Assembly (NCBI RefSeq): GCF_034521915.1
Contig: NZ_JAXHLU010000007.1
Location: forward strand, 11,780-75,779
DNA from: Fodinibius sp034521915
GTDB taxonomy: Bacteria; Bacteroidota; Rhodothermia; Balneolales; Balneolaceae
DNA length: 64,000 bases
Direction: 5' to 3'
Shown here: piece after piece, positions 18,901 to 26,154 of the stretch
Position numbering within the stretch: position 1 is the stretch's first letter
Layout: every line of letters starts with the position of its first letter
The notes under the pieces: generated by a model
The model's database searches: none
Seen by the model: the letters and a program-made list of their open reading frames with translations, nothing else
Told to the model about the DNA's origin: nothing
Position numbers and translations under genes: made by a program

Positions 18901-21061
18901 TGAAGGTACGCTGAATGCACCATCGCAACAGGGAACTGATTTGGGGGCGCTTAACTCCAATATTAGTGGAGGGAATGGAAATAACAGTGGGAATGGTAAT
19001 ACGCTGAGTTATACTCCAAGCGTAAATGCTTTGGCGCAGTCTTATTCTGATGTGTACTCAAAAATGCAGAAGTACTTTGCCACCCAGGCCAACTGGCGAT
19101 GGATGGAGTGGGGCTGGGCGCAAGACCTCCGGGACAAAGTGCAGCAGCAGAGCGGACAGATTCAGAATGGTATTCAGACGCTGAACAGTGGGTTTAACAG
19201 TGCGCTGGCCAACCGAAGTCAATCTTCTGCCAATTTAACCAATGAAGCCTTCCGCGTGGCCCAGCGTAATCACGCTATTATTCGGTTTGCCAATGATAAT
19301 TTCAGCAGCAATATTCCATCACCCTCATCCGGCGGATCGGTACCGCAGCCCATCAACGATATTTACACCCAGCTTTCGAATCCGGGAAGTACAAGTACAC
19401 CTCTCAGCGACTTGCGTGATTCGGTGGCATCCGTTAATAATGATTTCTGGTATGAAATGCATAACCAGGGGCTTGATTTCTATGCACAAAATACAGCAAC
19501 CAATGTTCGGGATGAAGTATCTTCCATGGGTAATCAGATGACCGGTGATTTGAGGGATGCCCATGAAAATCTGACGGGACTGTTGGACCAGTTTTATACT
19601 AATAAATCGACGATGACTGCCATCTTATATAATATGATAGATAACTATCTGGCTTGGCGGCAGTCGGTGAATCTTACAGGATCTACCGGTTCTACAAACT
19701 ATTCACAGCGTATTCAGGATCTTTCGGATGAGCTGAAACCACCACAAATTACTAATATCACAGCCAGCGCCGATCGTCCATCTAATTCTTATTTTGAATC
19801 TTATTTCAATACCACCGATGTCTCTTGGAGTGCTACGCATCCGGTTGGCATAGTGGAAAACAGCGTAGATATCAAAGAATTTGAACAGAATGCCGGTGTA
19901 ACAACAGGTCGAGACGATTATCTATCTGTTGGAGACAATGAGTCTATTACTGTTTTTCCCTACAAAAGAGCACATCCCCGTGGTTCAAACCCATCACAAA
20001 ATGTGGTCGATTTTTACAATACCCGTAAGATCAATGCCGGAGTGCGCGTACGGGGTTATGCCGGTAATACGGCCATCCGGCGGGCCACTTTTAATGTGGA
20101 TGTAGGGCCTGGAGGAAGTACCGTTGGTGGGGGCGGCGGAAGCGGATCATCTGTTCTGACCGAAGATACGACCCCTCCGGATAAACCATCACTTTATCTG
20201 GGATCTTATTATGAAAAATCAAGCAAAAGACTGTATAACTTGAATCAAAACCAGTTTGTTAACAGAGAAAAATTTTGGACCAAGGACGGATCTATGATTA
20301 AAATGCAGATACAGGCTCACGATCCCGAGTCAGATATTGCTACGTACGAATATGCCGTAGGTACTACCAAGGGCGGCACCGATGTCATTAGCTGGACTGA
20401 ATTACAGGGTAATCGGGAGTTTCTATCATATATTCCGACTGATCAGATGCTAGGTCAGACACGTCTGATCAACATGCAGGCGGGAACCGAATATTACGTA
20501 AGTGTGCGGGTAACAAATGGGGCCGGTGATTTGAGCCCGGTAAGGGAGAGCAGTATTCCGGTCATCTTTGATGATGAAAGCCCCACAAAACCTTCAATTG
20601 CTTATACACCTGTTTATAGGGGACTTGGTGTCACGTTATTTGGTAACAGTACACCGGTTGATCCACTGTTGCAGAGTGTACCTGCTCCGCTAAATGTATC
20701 AACTGAAACTGTGGAAGATTGGGCTGATATAGCTATCCCGGAAATAACTCTTAAATGGACGGCCTCGAGTGATGATAATGAGGTGCAGCATTACGAGTAC
20801 ATCATTGCAGAATCCGATGAAGTACCTGTAGAAGATTTTGATGATCCGAGGGTTGATACGACTGAAGACCTACAGGTTATATATACCGGGGAATACAGCA
20901 GTTCGCTGCTGCAGGATTTTGAGACCGAGCTTTACCTGCATGTTCGTGCCAAGGATTATGCCGGTAACTACAGCGAGGTACTGAACTATTGGTCCACGAA
21001 CAGCAACCGATCCCACGCCCCCTACACAGCCAAAGATGCGTGCCAAGATCAACCCCAATGA
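9959..21061 (+). CDS. Giant secreted repeat protein (main part, 3,700 residues)
   Basis: The main body of a surface or extracellular protein of about 4,100 residues when joined with the pieces at 9458 and 21036. Numbered from ATG 9959: an FN3-like domain with FNWTP (about 30-130); a very long beta-rich region with repeated D/N-G turns (about 170-2330) holding an internal duplication of about 740 residues (marker EDIAY at about 920 and 1660); a G-rich stretch (about 2333); a DEQS triple repeat (about 2488); a helical, coiled-coil-prone region with few G/P (about 2745-3260); a GGGGGSGSS linker (about 3395); and FN3-like domains with the YAVGTTKGGTD signature. Sparse Cys pairs suggest disulfides. 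I recognise no named family. ATG 9959 is only the first Met after a nonsense codon, so it is probably not the native start. A filament, adhesin or matrix role is inferred. Confidence 0.8.
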   Translation: MIATPPSITNFTVRYPQAPTPLNPPDQSNLVLETPVFNWTPVVGLQDFTIEYDFLLVEVLDYQTPVQALNSNRAHAQRTLTNQNSIVYTPEFLPLESGQQYAWQVTAGSQGQTLPIKNDGVSEIHTFIYKDGNKQLSTNIEEIESITLIPDFARLVKLDEVEVDELANAYELNGNVALELDFNGSDPQQIDVQLSNLRMQKGSLDAPVLIGGALRGDGSALSSVLNISDDLVRLDDIFWEFGKGISASAELQSIGGKSLNTKGTLTLTANGASGTIRASDDPLFSFGKEMVALQINEIQAMFPEGTVTGSGGVQLFGSETSCSVNSFAYVDGAFKSLFRCNSPFEIPLVESSTRINMQVNRIIGDLEANPQDGELDYNFELNSSVGLQAESGRSCGGNTLVTINSETGFDIETDQKGCRAFSPKVDLGFITLALTQTHLQHLSYDPATENWDFELNLGAKIEIPSFGQWKSAEVDNITVDDKGIHFSAIDFENAPIELPRFNTNDFGVKLNSLTLAEFLFPLFDWDKQGPGPWDLSFAGQVTVPRKGNLPQCVRGTALNLSGGHVEEDRVFGEVSVANFKGCTYEFGEGYALNVKNIGGRFGTKFNDDGTTDPIGRLDFGGNLELGQPFACKGEESVQLAETTFSFTTGLNGTVENVVPSCDLALGPFTTRVTDSELTFAHDTTSGQEASMDASAELELPEGQIVEGSFGLNLMTGRFTDLEFIIDDPFVWNIPQQDPVLSFRINSARIDKNGFSVDGRNQFLLKSGNQIGATFDNLLLDLETLRIKRGRIIFDENFGMVAGIDPEDDSMNFRAVELDAEFNEDPGLYMGLAGNVEIDSTGIHTYGQADASVSFNGETYDELANVDFSKGFSFQLFPFKVGSGRADFLLDGSRFAWADPDGFHPVPGFFADLLLPEKLPMPTEDIAYLKLRDEDELLVNATKNSDGNYILSTKENQPLTLYAPFLDDGNMANPPELTNVSLNNVIISGDPTNPEILQGSIEVDVPQNNPIYQMRDDNVPLTMDKIIFGSRQIGSGNQVTALHLLGNLHLFEEEVAVNQEVGFYIQSDGAINANLDISGLDEQIPLLPGGQALLKFEGITGNFRLQTGTTRPSFNFTINSGFEIATGTGESTGAEFDLYMTQNKIETRNFSAQNFDPNTEFDFGVFGLKLKAFENIEQFDYTSNGFDFAFALDVDLRIQPQGSDEIVFPIRGLEIRDNGIQMPQQNITKGSIPGLDLPTFALAGFEFEPLKLTTNSPFTFSWSQGVSFDPDVNMSFEVNLPKFQGTGLNPPDGLTFENVGLENGYLTGTVNPFQPLGGAEVPLVPGNPDSPSLIINEISGSLDYSANEGQIVDIQLDGELGDLPAFAVDNPNACVQNPSFTISLVESSYFEGSVTGIEPCGYLQLGPVKLSMTQADLNLSVSSDEQQATLNGAATASMPAVNDGSPLSASGTLGVNLITGQISSGSININQPFALKLPFDTQNPLLNFTVNQAVLDQNGLLIQGGGNLSADGIQANVAFNNLQMGFAPFEVTGGSANIASGLDIEVGVAPLSVKLKDPAAPLSVNNGIDIDLGAGMELNSNGLGLSGSATASILYNGDSYASLRADLLNGFTLNVGNFGVNSGRAEFFDVSGPQDDLIAVLDQGGFDPISGLTALLPARLPLPSEDIAYIDIKDSNDNLLVDITENATNGGYTISTTGSSLPVVIPALDDGSGGPVQADVTFSLTTDEGYNVTGGSLSLQNNLSLQQQLNLPLSLTELSIGDQGNGIELSAGLMVELPAPMSEHEAVASATINSNGLASGTVKLGQHRTSYQPGITPLYTYNHSGTISGSNETDAFKAALWGVEASFGSSNSIALSGTLSSSLVIDEAAGDDPLFYTASWSSGGWNFDIDPGAIGDLTMGNATLALNNQNGISIQTQNKSFYLVFNGTISMEDVLGEPLDVSIQNLEVGVDDYDSSPSMHFALGGSSGTLPDQSFALFEGVLNGTIENPTVTLTGRSIGISSNTGTLTFLEKDIDYQNLTLNTDGGFDFGQIQAGQIDLIPDYLVMNSMTLTNGNGLKLDTELQVSLPDPVDQSSTTTISIYRDAQNQVQVDATAPTFDLQQQFALGSFGHFKLTEVSADIDPYNWNQSGIYANGELYKQGRSGAIVTFGQSGNLTANPGIGISPAGNPPVQFNATGNGTFNFNFSIFDVSVGFDQISTTQNGFEVELSGSAGINMGSLNSSSSLGFEGFVIDQSGVKDTGNLDGTGSIDIQGIGTLEIGPFFHEKFANGKQITITDTSPKGPDELNGDRSSVPQRQEDVSELLCFGPCPAPNYSNSTGAALKLTINVGTKGGDGGGGISGGVESIYFMKTTDGATEFLVDDLNASLMDNFSINGNLHYMKDGSDFLLRAAASGKFSFGAPQPQIVSAAVAGKFANIGGETSFGLFVAAQSSVGIPIVPGIVDLRGAGAGFFWKPKQADINMVQGAMSTVGHTLVAPENIDSASELSNSDEQSDEQSDEQSDFAAFLYAKVGIAGGGGTGQYVVEGSTYIQITSSSFYMDARGNVLGLDGSSGELAGASLNGSMSLTVQSNPTYIHGTIGVHAVVPATVDGQGSIEYFAKDNGNRIDWGIMGNADYTLLSGAMTGGGEFLASNDGFLLEVTAGFDVDVPVIKVKSELTGSVWLITDPSFSLPFGAYAIFEGKACLGICISAEAKAAFVTKRPSGYELYAAVKGCVDLKIKEACVAAWASLSNEGFKGGFGKGSHNNLIAEARAQRDQFRQEIQSMLDDMDAVQQEMNQPPEFTGRAYSGKQLRRAGANFYAMDLSDRSAAVNLIQNEVETNFVTGASYQLPSNFSPLITDVMKDRRIYKLAEFLPQLSRQNAKTELEDAITEAKTLSNLVSGKLSEGLQTSIENVETAEAAFDDMLTSMGESPVSNVSRPAISKNVSESPSFNVDETRAADQASDTEALREEIEKLDQQFRQSIAVVDSSLQEMHSLLSAELEGTLNAPSQQGTDLGALNSNISGGNGNNSGNGNTLSYTPSVNALAQSYSDVYSKMQKYFATQANWRWMEWGWAQDLRDKVQQQSGQIQNGIQTLNSGFNSALANRSQSSANLTNEAFRVAQRNHAIIRFANDNFSSNIPSPSSGGSVPQPINDIYTQLSNPGSTSTPLSDLRDSVASVNNDFWYEMHNQGLDFYAQNTATNVRDEVSSMGNQMTGDLRDAHENLTGLLDQFYTNKSTMTAILYNMIDNYLAWRQSVNLTGSTGSTNYSQRIQDLSDELKPPQITNITASADRPSNSYFESYFNTTDVSWSATHPVGIVENSVDIKEFEQNAGVTTGRDDYLSVGDNESITVFPYKRAHPRGSNPSQNVVDFYNTRKINAGVRVRGYAGNTAIRRATFNVDVGPGGSTVGGGGGSGSSVLTEDTTPPDKPSLYLGSYYEKSSKRLYNLNQNQFVNREKFWTKDGSMIKMQIQAHDPESDIATYEYAVGTTKGGTDVISWTELQGNREFLSYIPTDQMLGQTRLINMQAGTEYYVSVRVTNGAGDLSPVRESSIPVIFDDESPTKPSIAYTPVYRGLGVTLFGNSTPVDPLLQSVPAPLNVSTETVEDWADIAIPEITLKWTASSDDNEVQHYEYIIAESDEVPVEDFDDPRVDTTEDLQVIYTGEYSSSLLQDFETELYLHVRAKDYAGNYSEVLNYWSTNSNRSHAPYTAKDACQDQPQ
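17420..17455 (+). repeat. Three exact 12-bp tandem repeats inside the giant gene
   Basis: TCAGATGAACAA is repeated three times without change, giving SDEQ-type repeats in the protein. The unit is a multiple of three, so copy-number change would keep the frame. It lies in a hydrophilic linker between beta-rich domains. Confidence 0.85.
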
Positions 21062-21776
21062 TGTGAAACTTTATTTTACGCAGTTACCCTATGATTCGGA
21101 AACCGATATGGAGGGTATCCAGTATGCGGTGGGTACAAGTCCTGGAGGCACCGATCTGCGTGATTGGCCCGATGGCAAAACGGCAGATTTTGATTGGGAT
21201 AATAATAAAAGCGGGAATATGGTATTTTCTGGGTGGGGAGGCAGCACCCCTGATCGATATGTAACTATTCCAAAGGCTAACTTACCGCAGGGCGCCCGTT
21301 TCTATATTAGTTATCGGGCGGTGAATGGACAGGGAATGAAATCGTCTGTTCGTGCGACCGGACCTATCAGCTTTGATGATACCAGACCAGAGACCCCTTC
21401 CATTGATGCTACTTATCGCAGTTCCGACGGGCAGTTGGAAATAGACGTAGACAATATTGAAGATCCGGAATCGGGTATTAAATCTGTAGCTTATTCTGTG
21501 CGTTATCCTAATTATTATTTGACGATCAAAGAATGGACTGAGATGCTTAATCAATCTGATATAAGAAATGGGACATTTAATCTTTCTGAATCAATCAATC
21601 TTGACGAAAATGCAATTCAGGATTTCACTGATATTTCAGTCATGATATATATCACTAATGGAGCCGGTCTGCAGCGAACCGTACGACGTGATCTTACCTT
21701 TAGCGATTCATATCAGTTCAAAAACTATAATTCTAATACTGCTGGGTCGAACACATTACCTGACCAAAGTTTTTGA
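21036..21776 (+). pseudogene. Frameshifted C-terminal part of the giant surface protein
   Basis: The main frame ends at TGA 21059 shortly after SHAPYTA. One frame on (+1), the sequence continues as KMRAKINPNDVKLYF and runs 246 residues to 21776. This part repeats the FN3-like signature of the upstream protein (IQYAVGTSPGGTDLRDW against YEYAVGTTKGGTDVISW) and its FDDTRPETPSI linker, so it is the true C-terminus. Removing one A from the AAA run at about 21031-21033 rejoins the frames. The segment has no start signals of its own. Whether the extra base is real or a sequence error cannot be told here. Confidence 0.75.
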
Positions 21777-21946
21777 CACTCAATGATGGTAATCCTGAAA
21801 GAATAATTTTGTCGATTTATTTACAATATCGTTAGTCAGAATTAAATGATAGGATTGACTCTTGAAGATTTCCGGTTAGAAGAAATAAAAAAGTAAAATA
21901 GTATTTAGAATGTTGAAATTTATTGATAGGAATAAAAACGAATAGC
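21777..21946 (+). other. 170-bp gap between giant gene and FN3 protein gene
   Basis: AT-rich, with no clear terminator hairpin. A secondary promoter is possible but the TTTGACCC-N17-CGTAT motif is absent, so read-through from the operon is assumed. Confidence 0.35.
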
Positions 21947-23953
21947 ATGAAACAGATAATTATACTTTGCTTCTTAGGTTTAATTTTGAGCGATTCTGTT
22001 ATAGCTCAGGAATCTGATCAGTCAATTTTTGCTGTTGCACGCGAAGATGGGCGCGCTTTTGTATATCATGGCAAAACGATCCCGCTTTCTCACGGTTTCA
22101 ACGTGTATCGCAGTGTTAACGGAGATGAGTGGAATAAATTAACCGACGAGCCATTTTATCCGGCTACTGATGGATATGACTTTAAAAATATGATTGATGA
22201 TCTGTATCCTAGGGCCGCCCGGATGGCTGAACGTGATGATCCACAAGCTGTGTTTCTGCGTTTACGGTCGGGTACAGATCTGGGACTGATTGCCACAGCC
22301 GCAAATCCCGAAATAGCCAAAGCTGTTGGGCGACTTTATATTGATGCTGAAGCACCCATTGGTGAAATGGTATATTATCGTTTTGAGATTGTTGATGATC
22401 TAGGTCGCGCCACCGGCACAGAAATTGAAGGGAGAACCACCCTAGAACCGCTGCAGCCTCCCGCACCCAGCCAGCTAAAGATTGAGAATAAAGCAGATCA
22501 AGTTACCTTGAACTGGAGCTATGTGCCGCAACAGAATCCGCAGGCTGAAAATGTGTTACGCTTTGAAATCTATTATCGGGAAGTTGGAAGTGAAGGTTGG
22601 CAGAAAGCGAATCAGGATTACGTAGCTCGCACGATTGGCAATACAGAATTTCGATATCAATTTCAGGTCCCGCGATTGGGCACTAAATACGTATTCAGGG
22701 TGCATGCTGCCGATTATAGCGGGCAACTTTCTCCTCCCAGCGAGGAGTTAACCGCTTCTATTACGGAAAATGTGCCGCCGGGTATTATTCGTAATGTAAA
22801 TGCATCACTTCATGACCGCAACACTGCACGGGTTACCTGGCCGGTGGCTACCGAGCTGGATGTGGGCGGATATCATCTTTACCGGGCCCGTGGCGATGAA
22901 GAGGAATACACTAAAATTACGGATAAGCTTATTCCGGCTCTTCAGACCGCGTATCTAGATTCAACCGTTCAGCCCGATCACCAGTATCGTTACAGAGTTG
23001 CAGCCCTTGATACACTCGGTAATGAGGGAGAGCAGAGTAATCCTGCTAATGTATTTGTCGTTGATTACCGCGTACCTGATCCTGCATCTTCAATCTCAGC
23101 TGAGTACAGAGATAATAAAACAATACGGATACGCTGGGAGAGTAGTGAAGTGCCCGGTGGGTTGCGTACCTATCAGCTTTTTCGGCGGCAAGTGAATCCG
23201 CCCGGAGGGAGTTCCTACAGTCAGCTTAATGAGGATGCATTATTGCAAACTACATGGGCAGATTCTGGCATTGCCGGGAAACGCTTAGTAGAAGGGACTA
23301 CCCTGGAGTACGGTGTTTCGATTATCAGCGAAAATGGCAACCGCAGCGATACGGTGTATACCACAGTGAAAATTCCCGATGTAACCCCGCCCGAATCCCC
23401 AAGCTTTCTTGAGACTTCCATGCAAAAAGCCCAGCGCGTGAGCCTTAAATGGCCGGCCTCAAAATCGCGTGACGTTATCAGATATCGGGTGTATCGCCGT
23501 GAGTTGGATGAGTCAGTTGATTCCATGCTTGCAGAAGTTACAAGAAGCAATCGATACTTTCGGGATGAAGCCGTCCCGCTTGGACAGAAATTCAGGTATT
23601 CAGTATCAGCAGTAGATTCACTGGATAATGAAAGTATTGGCGTTGCCGATACACTTATGACGCGTCGCATGCATGCCCCAGCCTCAGCCCGCAATGTACA
23701 GGCTGTATTTATGAATGGTAGCGTGCAGTTAGTCTGGGAGGGCACATCAAACGAGCAGGTGGTTGGCTATAATATATACAGATCGGATATTGCGACCGGG
23801 GTTTATGAGCCAGTGGGTGAAACCGACAGCGATGTTTTGCAATGGAGCGATCCTGCTGGTAAAGCCGGCTTATGGTATAAAGTATTTCCGGTAGATGCCT
23901 TAGACCGAGAAGCACGAACGGCGACGGCGACGCAAGCAGTAGAAAGAAAATAG
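21947..23953 (+). CDS. Secreted protein with five fibronectin type III domains
   Basis: 668 residues from ATG 21947. A TTG 24 nt upstream is in frame but would spoil the signal peptide. The signal peptide is MKQIIILCFLGLILS with cleavage after VIAQ. An N-terminal beta domain (about 20-165) is followed by five FN3 repeats, each showing the opening proline, a V-x-L-x-W strand and the Y-x-V/L-Y-R strand (GYHLYRA, YRVYRR, YNIYRSD). No catalytic motif is seen, so it is a structural or binding protein. It is followed after only 7 nt by the TPR protein gene, so the two are certainly co-transcribed. Periplasmic or surface location is likely, as part of the export or assembly of the giant protein (inference). 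Confidence 0.85.
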   Translation: MKQIIILCFLGLILSDSVIAQESDQSIFAVAREDGRAFVYHGKTIPLSHGFNVYRSVNGDEWNKLTDEPFYPATDGYDFKNMIDDLYPRAARMAERDDPQAVFLRLRSGTDLGLIATAANPEIAKAVGRLYIDAEAPIGEMVYYRFEIVDDLGRATGTEIEGRTTLEPLQPPAPSQLKIENKADQVTLNWSYVPQQNPQAENVLRFEIYYREVGSEGWQKANQDYVARTIGNTEFRYQFQVPRLGTKYVFRVHAADYSGQLSPPSEELTASITENVPPGIIRNVNASLHDRNTARVTWPVATELDVGGYHLYRARGDEEEYTKITDKLIPALQTAYLDSTVQPDHQYRYRVAALDTLGNEGEQSNPANVFVVDYRVPDPASSISAEYRDNKTIRIRWESSEVPGGLRTYQLFRRQVNPPGGSSYSQLNEDALLQTTWADSGIAGKRLVEGTTLEYGVSIISENGNRSDTVYTTVKIPDVTPPESPSFLETSMQKAQRVSLKWPASKSRDVIRYRVYRRELDESVDSMLAEVTRSNRYFRDEAVPLGQKFRYSVSAVDSLDNESIGVADTLMTRRMHAPASARNVQAVFMNGSVQLVWEGTSNEQVVGYNIYRSDIATGVYEPVGETDSDVLQWSDPAGKAGLWYKVFPVDALDREARTATATQAVERK

Positions 23954-23960
23954 TTTTAGA

Positions 23961-26039
23961 ATGATGTTGAATGTTCTGCACTTTATAAAATCACTTTTTA
24001 TTCCTTCAAAGGCTATTATTATAATGCTTCTTTTTGCAGGGATGATGGGGACTTTACCTCTGCATGAAGCTTCTGCCCAGTCGTTTTCGTCAGATTTTTC
24101 AAAAGGGGTAGAACTCTATCAGAAGGGAGAATATAAAAAAGCAATTCGAACTCTTGAACGCGGGATCGAAAAGGATTCCCGTAACATAGATTCGTATGTA
24201 TATTTGGCATCATCCTATCTGGGAGCTAAACAGTATGAACAAGTTGTGAAAACCACTCAAAAAGGACTTGATGTTGCCCCCGGTCATATTAGACTCTTGC
24301 TTCTTGAGGCTGAAGCGTATTATCGGACAGATTATAAAAAAGCAATTCCGATCTATGAAAAAATTGTCAGCAGGCTGAAGGACGAGGGGGATTTACAGCG
24401 ACGAGGTATTTCGCTTGCACAGGTTAAGGCTTATCTGGGTCATTTATATCAGCGAAAAGCCAGTGAATCGTATAAGGCCCATCATATTAATGATGCCATT
24501 GCAGAGTATAAAACCGCCCGAAGCTATTCGCCGGACAGCCTAAATATTCACAATAACTTAGCATATGTTTTGTTGCAGAAGAAACAATGGGATGAGGCCG
24601 TTACGGTGCTGGAAAAAGCTACCGCTAAGTTCCCTGGTTCTGAGCGGTTGCTTATGATGAAGGGACAGGCTTATCGGGGTGCAAAGGAGTTGCAACAAAT
24701 GACTGATACCTACCGGCAGCTATATGAAAAAGATAAAGAGAACCTGAATTATGCACTTATCTACGGGCAGTCTTTAATGGCTGCTAATCAGGCTCAGAAA
24801 GCAAATGCTTTTTTGAACAGGCTGGTACAAGAGCATCCAAAAGAAGAAAAGCTTTACGAGGCATTGAAAAAGATGAGTGAGCAGCGGTTTGATTTTGCCG
24901 CAAAGCGAAATATTCTGGAACTGCAGCGACAGGCTTTTCCTGAGAATACAGCTGTAGCTGAGGAGCTTGCCGAGACCTATATACAGATAAAAAAGTTTGA
25001 ATTATCCCGTCAAGTGTATGATTCTCTGGCAGCAACTACTCAAAATGTTAAATTTGATATAGCCTCGGCCCGAACTTGGTTGTATGAAGAGGACTATCAT
25101 AAAGCAGACTCTGTATATCAACGGTTGATAAAAAAGTATCCGGAGCCGCAGATACTGGTTGAGGGTGCCCGGGTTTCTGAGCAAATAGAAGAAAAAAAAC
25201 GTGCGTTAATATTATTGGAAAAAGCGTATAAAATAGATGAGAGACCAGAAATTGCACTCAACATTGCAGAACTCTTAATTGATCAAAACAATGAAAATAA
25301 GGCATTAGGCTATACTCGAAAGTTAATGGGCACTCGTTATGAAGGGATAGCTATACTATATGAATTGAAATACACGCAGAAAAAGATACATAATGCAGGT
25401 CAAAAGGCAGAGAAAGCACTTATAAAAATGTTTCAGCTTTATGCATCATTGCAGAAAGAGCTATCCGGGCAAGCGAATAATGTCTTTGAGAGTCGTCAAC
25501 TTAGACTGCCGCCATTGTTGCAAAATAGTCACAAGATTACACAGCTAAACAAATATATCGATGACTGGTATGATTACTTGGCTAATAACATTTCGGTTAC
25601 AAAGGCCCAAAAGATAATCACCGGTGTGCGATCGGGATATCCCGAAAGTCCCAAGCTTCATCTTTTTAAGGGCAAAATTGCAATTAAGGCGGGTCATTTA
25701 AATTCAGCACAGCAATCATTTGAAAATGCAATACGGCAGGGGGCTCGTGATCCGGAGGTTTATTTTCTACTGGGAGAAGTATATAAGGATCGAAGTAAGT
25801 ATTTGAAGTCTATTCTTTCTTATGAACGGGCATTAACAACAGATGCTTCATTTGAAAAAGCCTATCAAAGGATAGTGCAGGTAAGCGAGCAGCACGGTTC
25901 GCTGGATGAACTCTGCGATCGTTGGTTAAAACGTTATAAAAATAATAACGATAACAAGATGCTGCGAGAGCATTTAATATCGGCCCTTCATAAAGCTGAT
26001 CGATTCGAAGAAGCAAAAAAACTAATAAAAGAAGGATAA
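23961..26039 (+). CDS. Exported TPR-repeat protein
   Basis: A 692-residue protein with an N-terminal signal segment (hydrophobic IIIMLLFAGMMG, cleavage near ASAQS at about 40) and tetratricopeptide repeats along almost the whole length. Examples are GVELYQKGEYKKAIRTLERG, AYVLLQKKQWDEAVTVLEKA and a C-terminal pair with GEVYKDRSKYLKSILSYERA. TPR arrays of this size act as protein-docking scaffolds. Placed last in the apparent operon beta-barrel / giant protein / FN3 protein / TPR protein, it is a candidate periplasmic assembly factor. There is no enzymatic domain. The start could be either of two adjacent ATG codons. Confidence 0.85.
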   Translation: MMLNVLHFIKSLFIPSKAIIIMLLFAGMMGTLPLHEASAQSFSSDFSKGVELYQKGEYKKAIRTLERGIEKDSRNIDSYVYLASSYLGAKQYEQVVKTTQKGLDVAPGHIRLLLLEAEAYYRTDYKKAIPIYEKIVSRLKDEGDLQRRGISLAQVKAYLGHLYQRKASESYKAHHINDAIAEYKTARSYSPDSLNIHNNLAYVLLQKKQWDEAVTVLEKATAKFPGSERLLMMKGQAYRGAKELQQMTDTYRQLYEKDKENLNYALIYGQSLMAANQAQKANAFLNRLVQEHPKEEKLYEALKKMSEQRFDFAAKRNILELQRQAFPENTAVAEELAETYIQIKKFELSRQVYDSLAATTQNVKFDIASARTWLYEEDYHKADSVYQRLIKKYPEPQILVEGARVSEQIEEKKRALILLEKAYKIDERPEIALNIAELLIDQNNENKALGYTRKLMGTRYEGIAILYELKYTQKKIHNAGQKAEKALIKMFQLYASLQKELSGQANNVFESRQLRLPPLLQNSHKITQLNKYIDDWYDYLANNISVTKAQKIITGVRSGYPESPKLHLFKGKIAIKAGHLNSAQQSFENAIRQGARDPEVYFLLGEVYKDRSKYLKSILSYERALTTDASFEKAYQRIVQVSEQHGSLDELCDRWLKRYKNNNDNKMLREHLISALHKADRFEEAKKLIKEG

Positions 26040-26154
26040 GTTTCGATAGCTACTAATTTGCTGGTTTTAAAATTATATGAGCTGTTTTTGTATGCGATTG
26101 ACGTATATATAATAAAGAGCGTGCCTTATATTTTTTTGAGAAAAACATAACTCG
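26040..26154 (+). other. 115-bp gap before IPT/PKD lipoprotein gene
   Basis: AT-rich, with no hairpin terminator. TATATATAAT near 26105 could be a -10 region but no matched -35 is clear. A separate transcription unit may start here. Confidence 0.3.
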
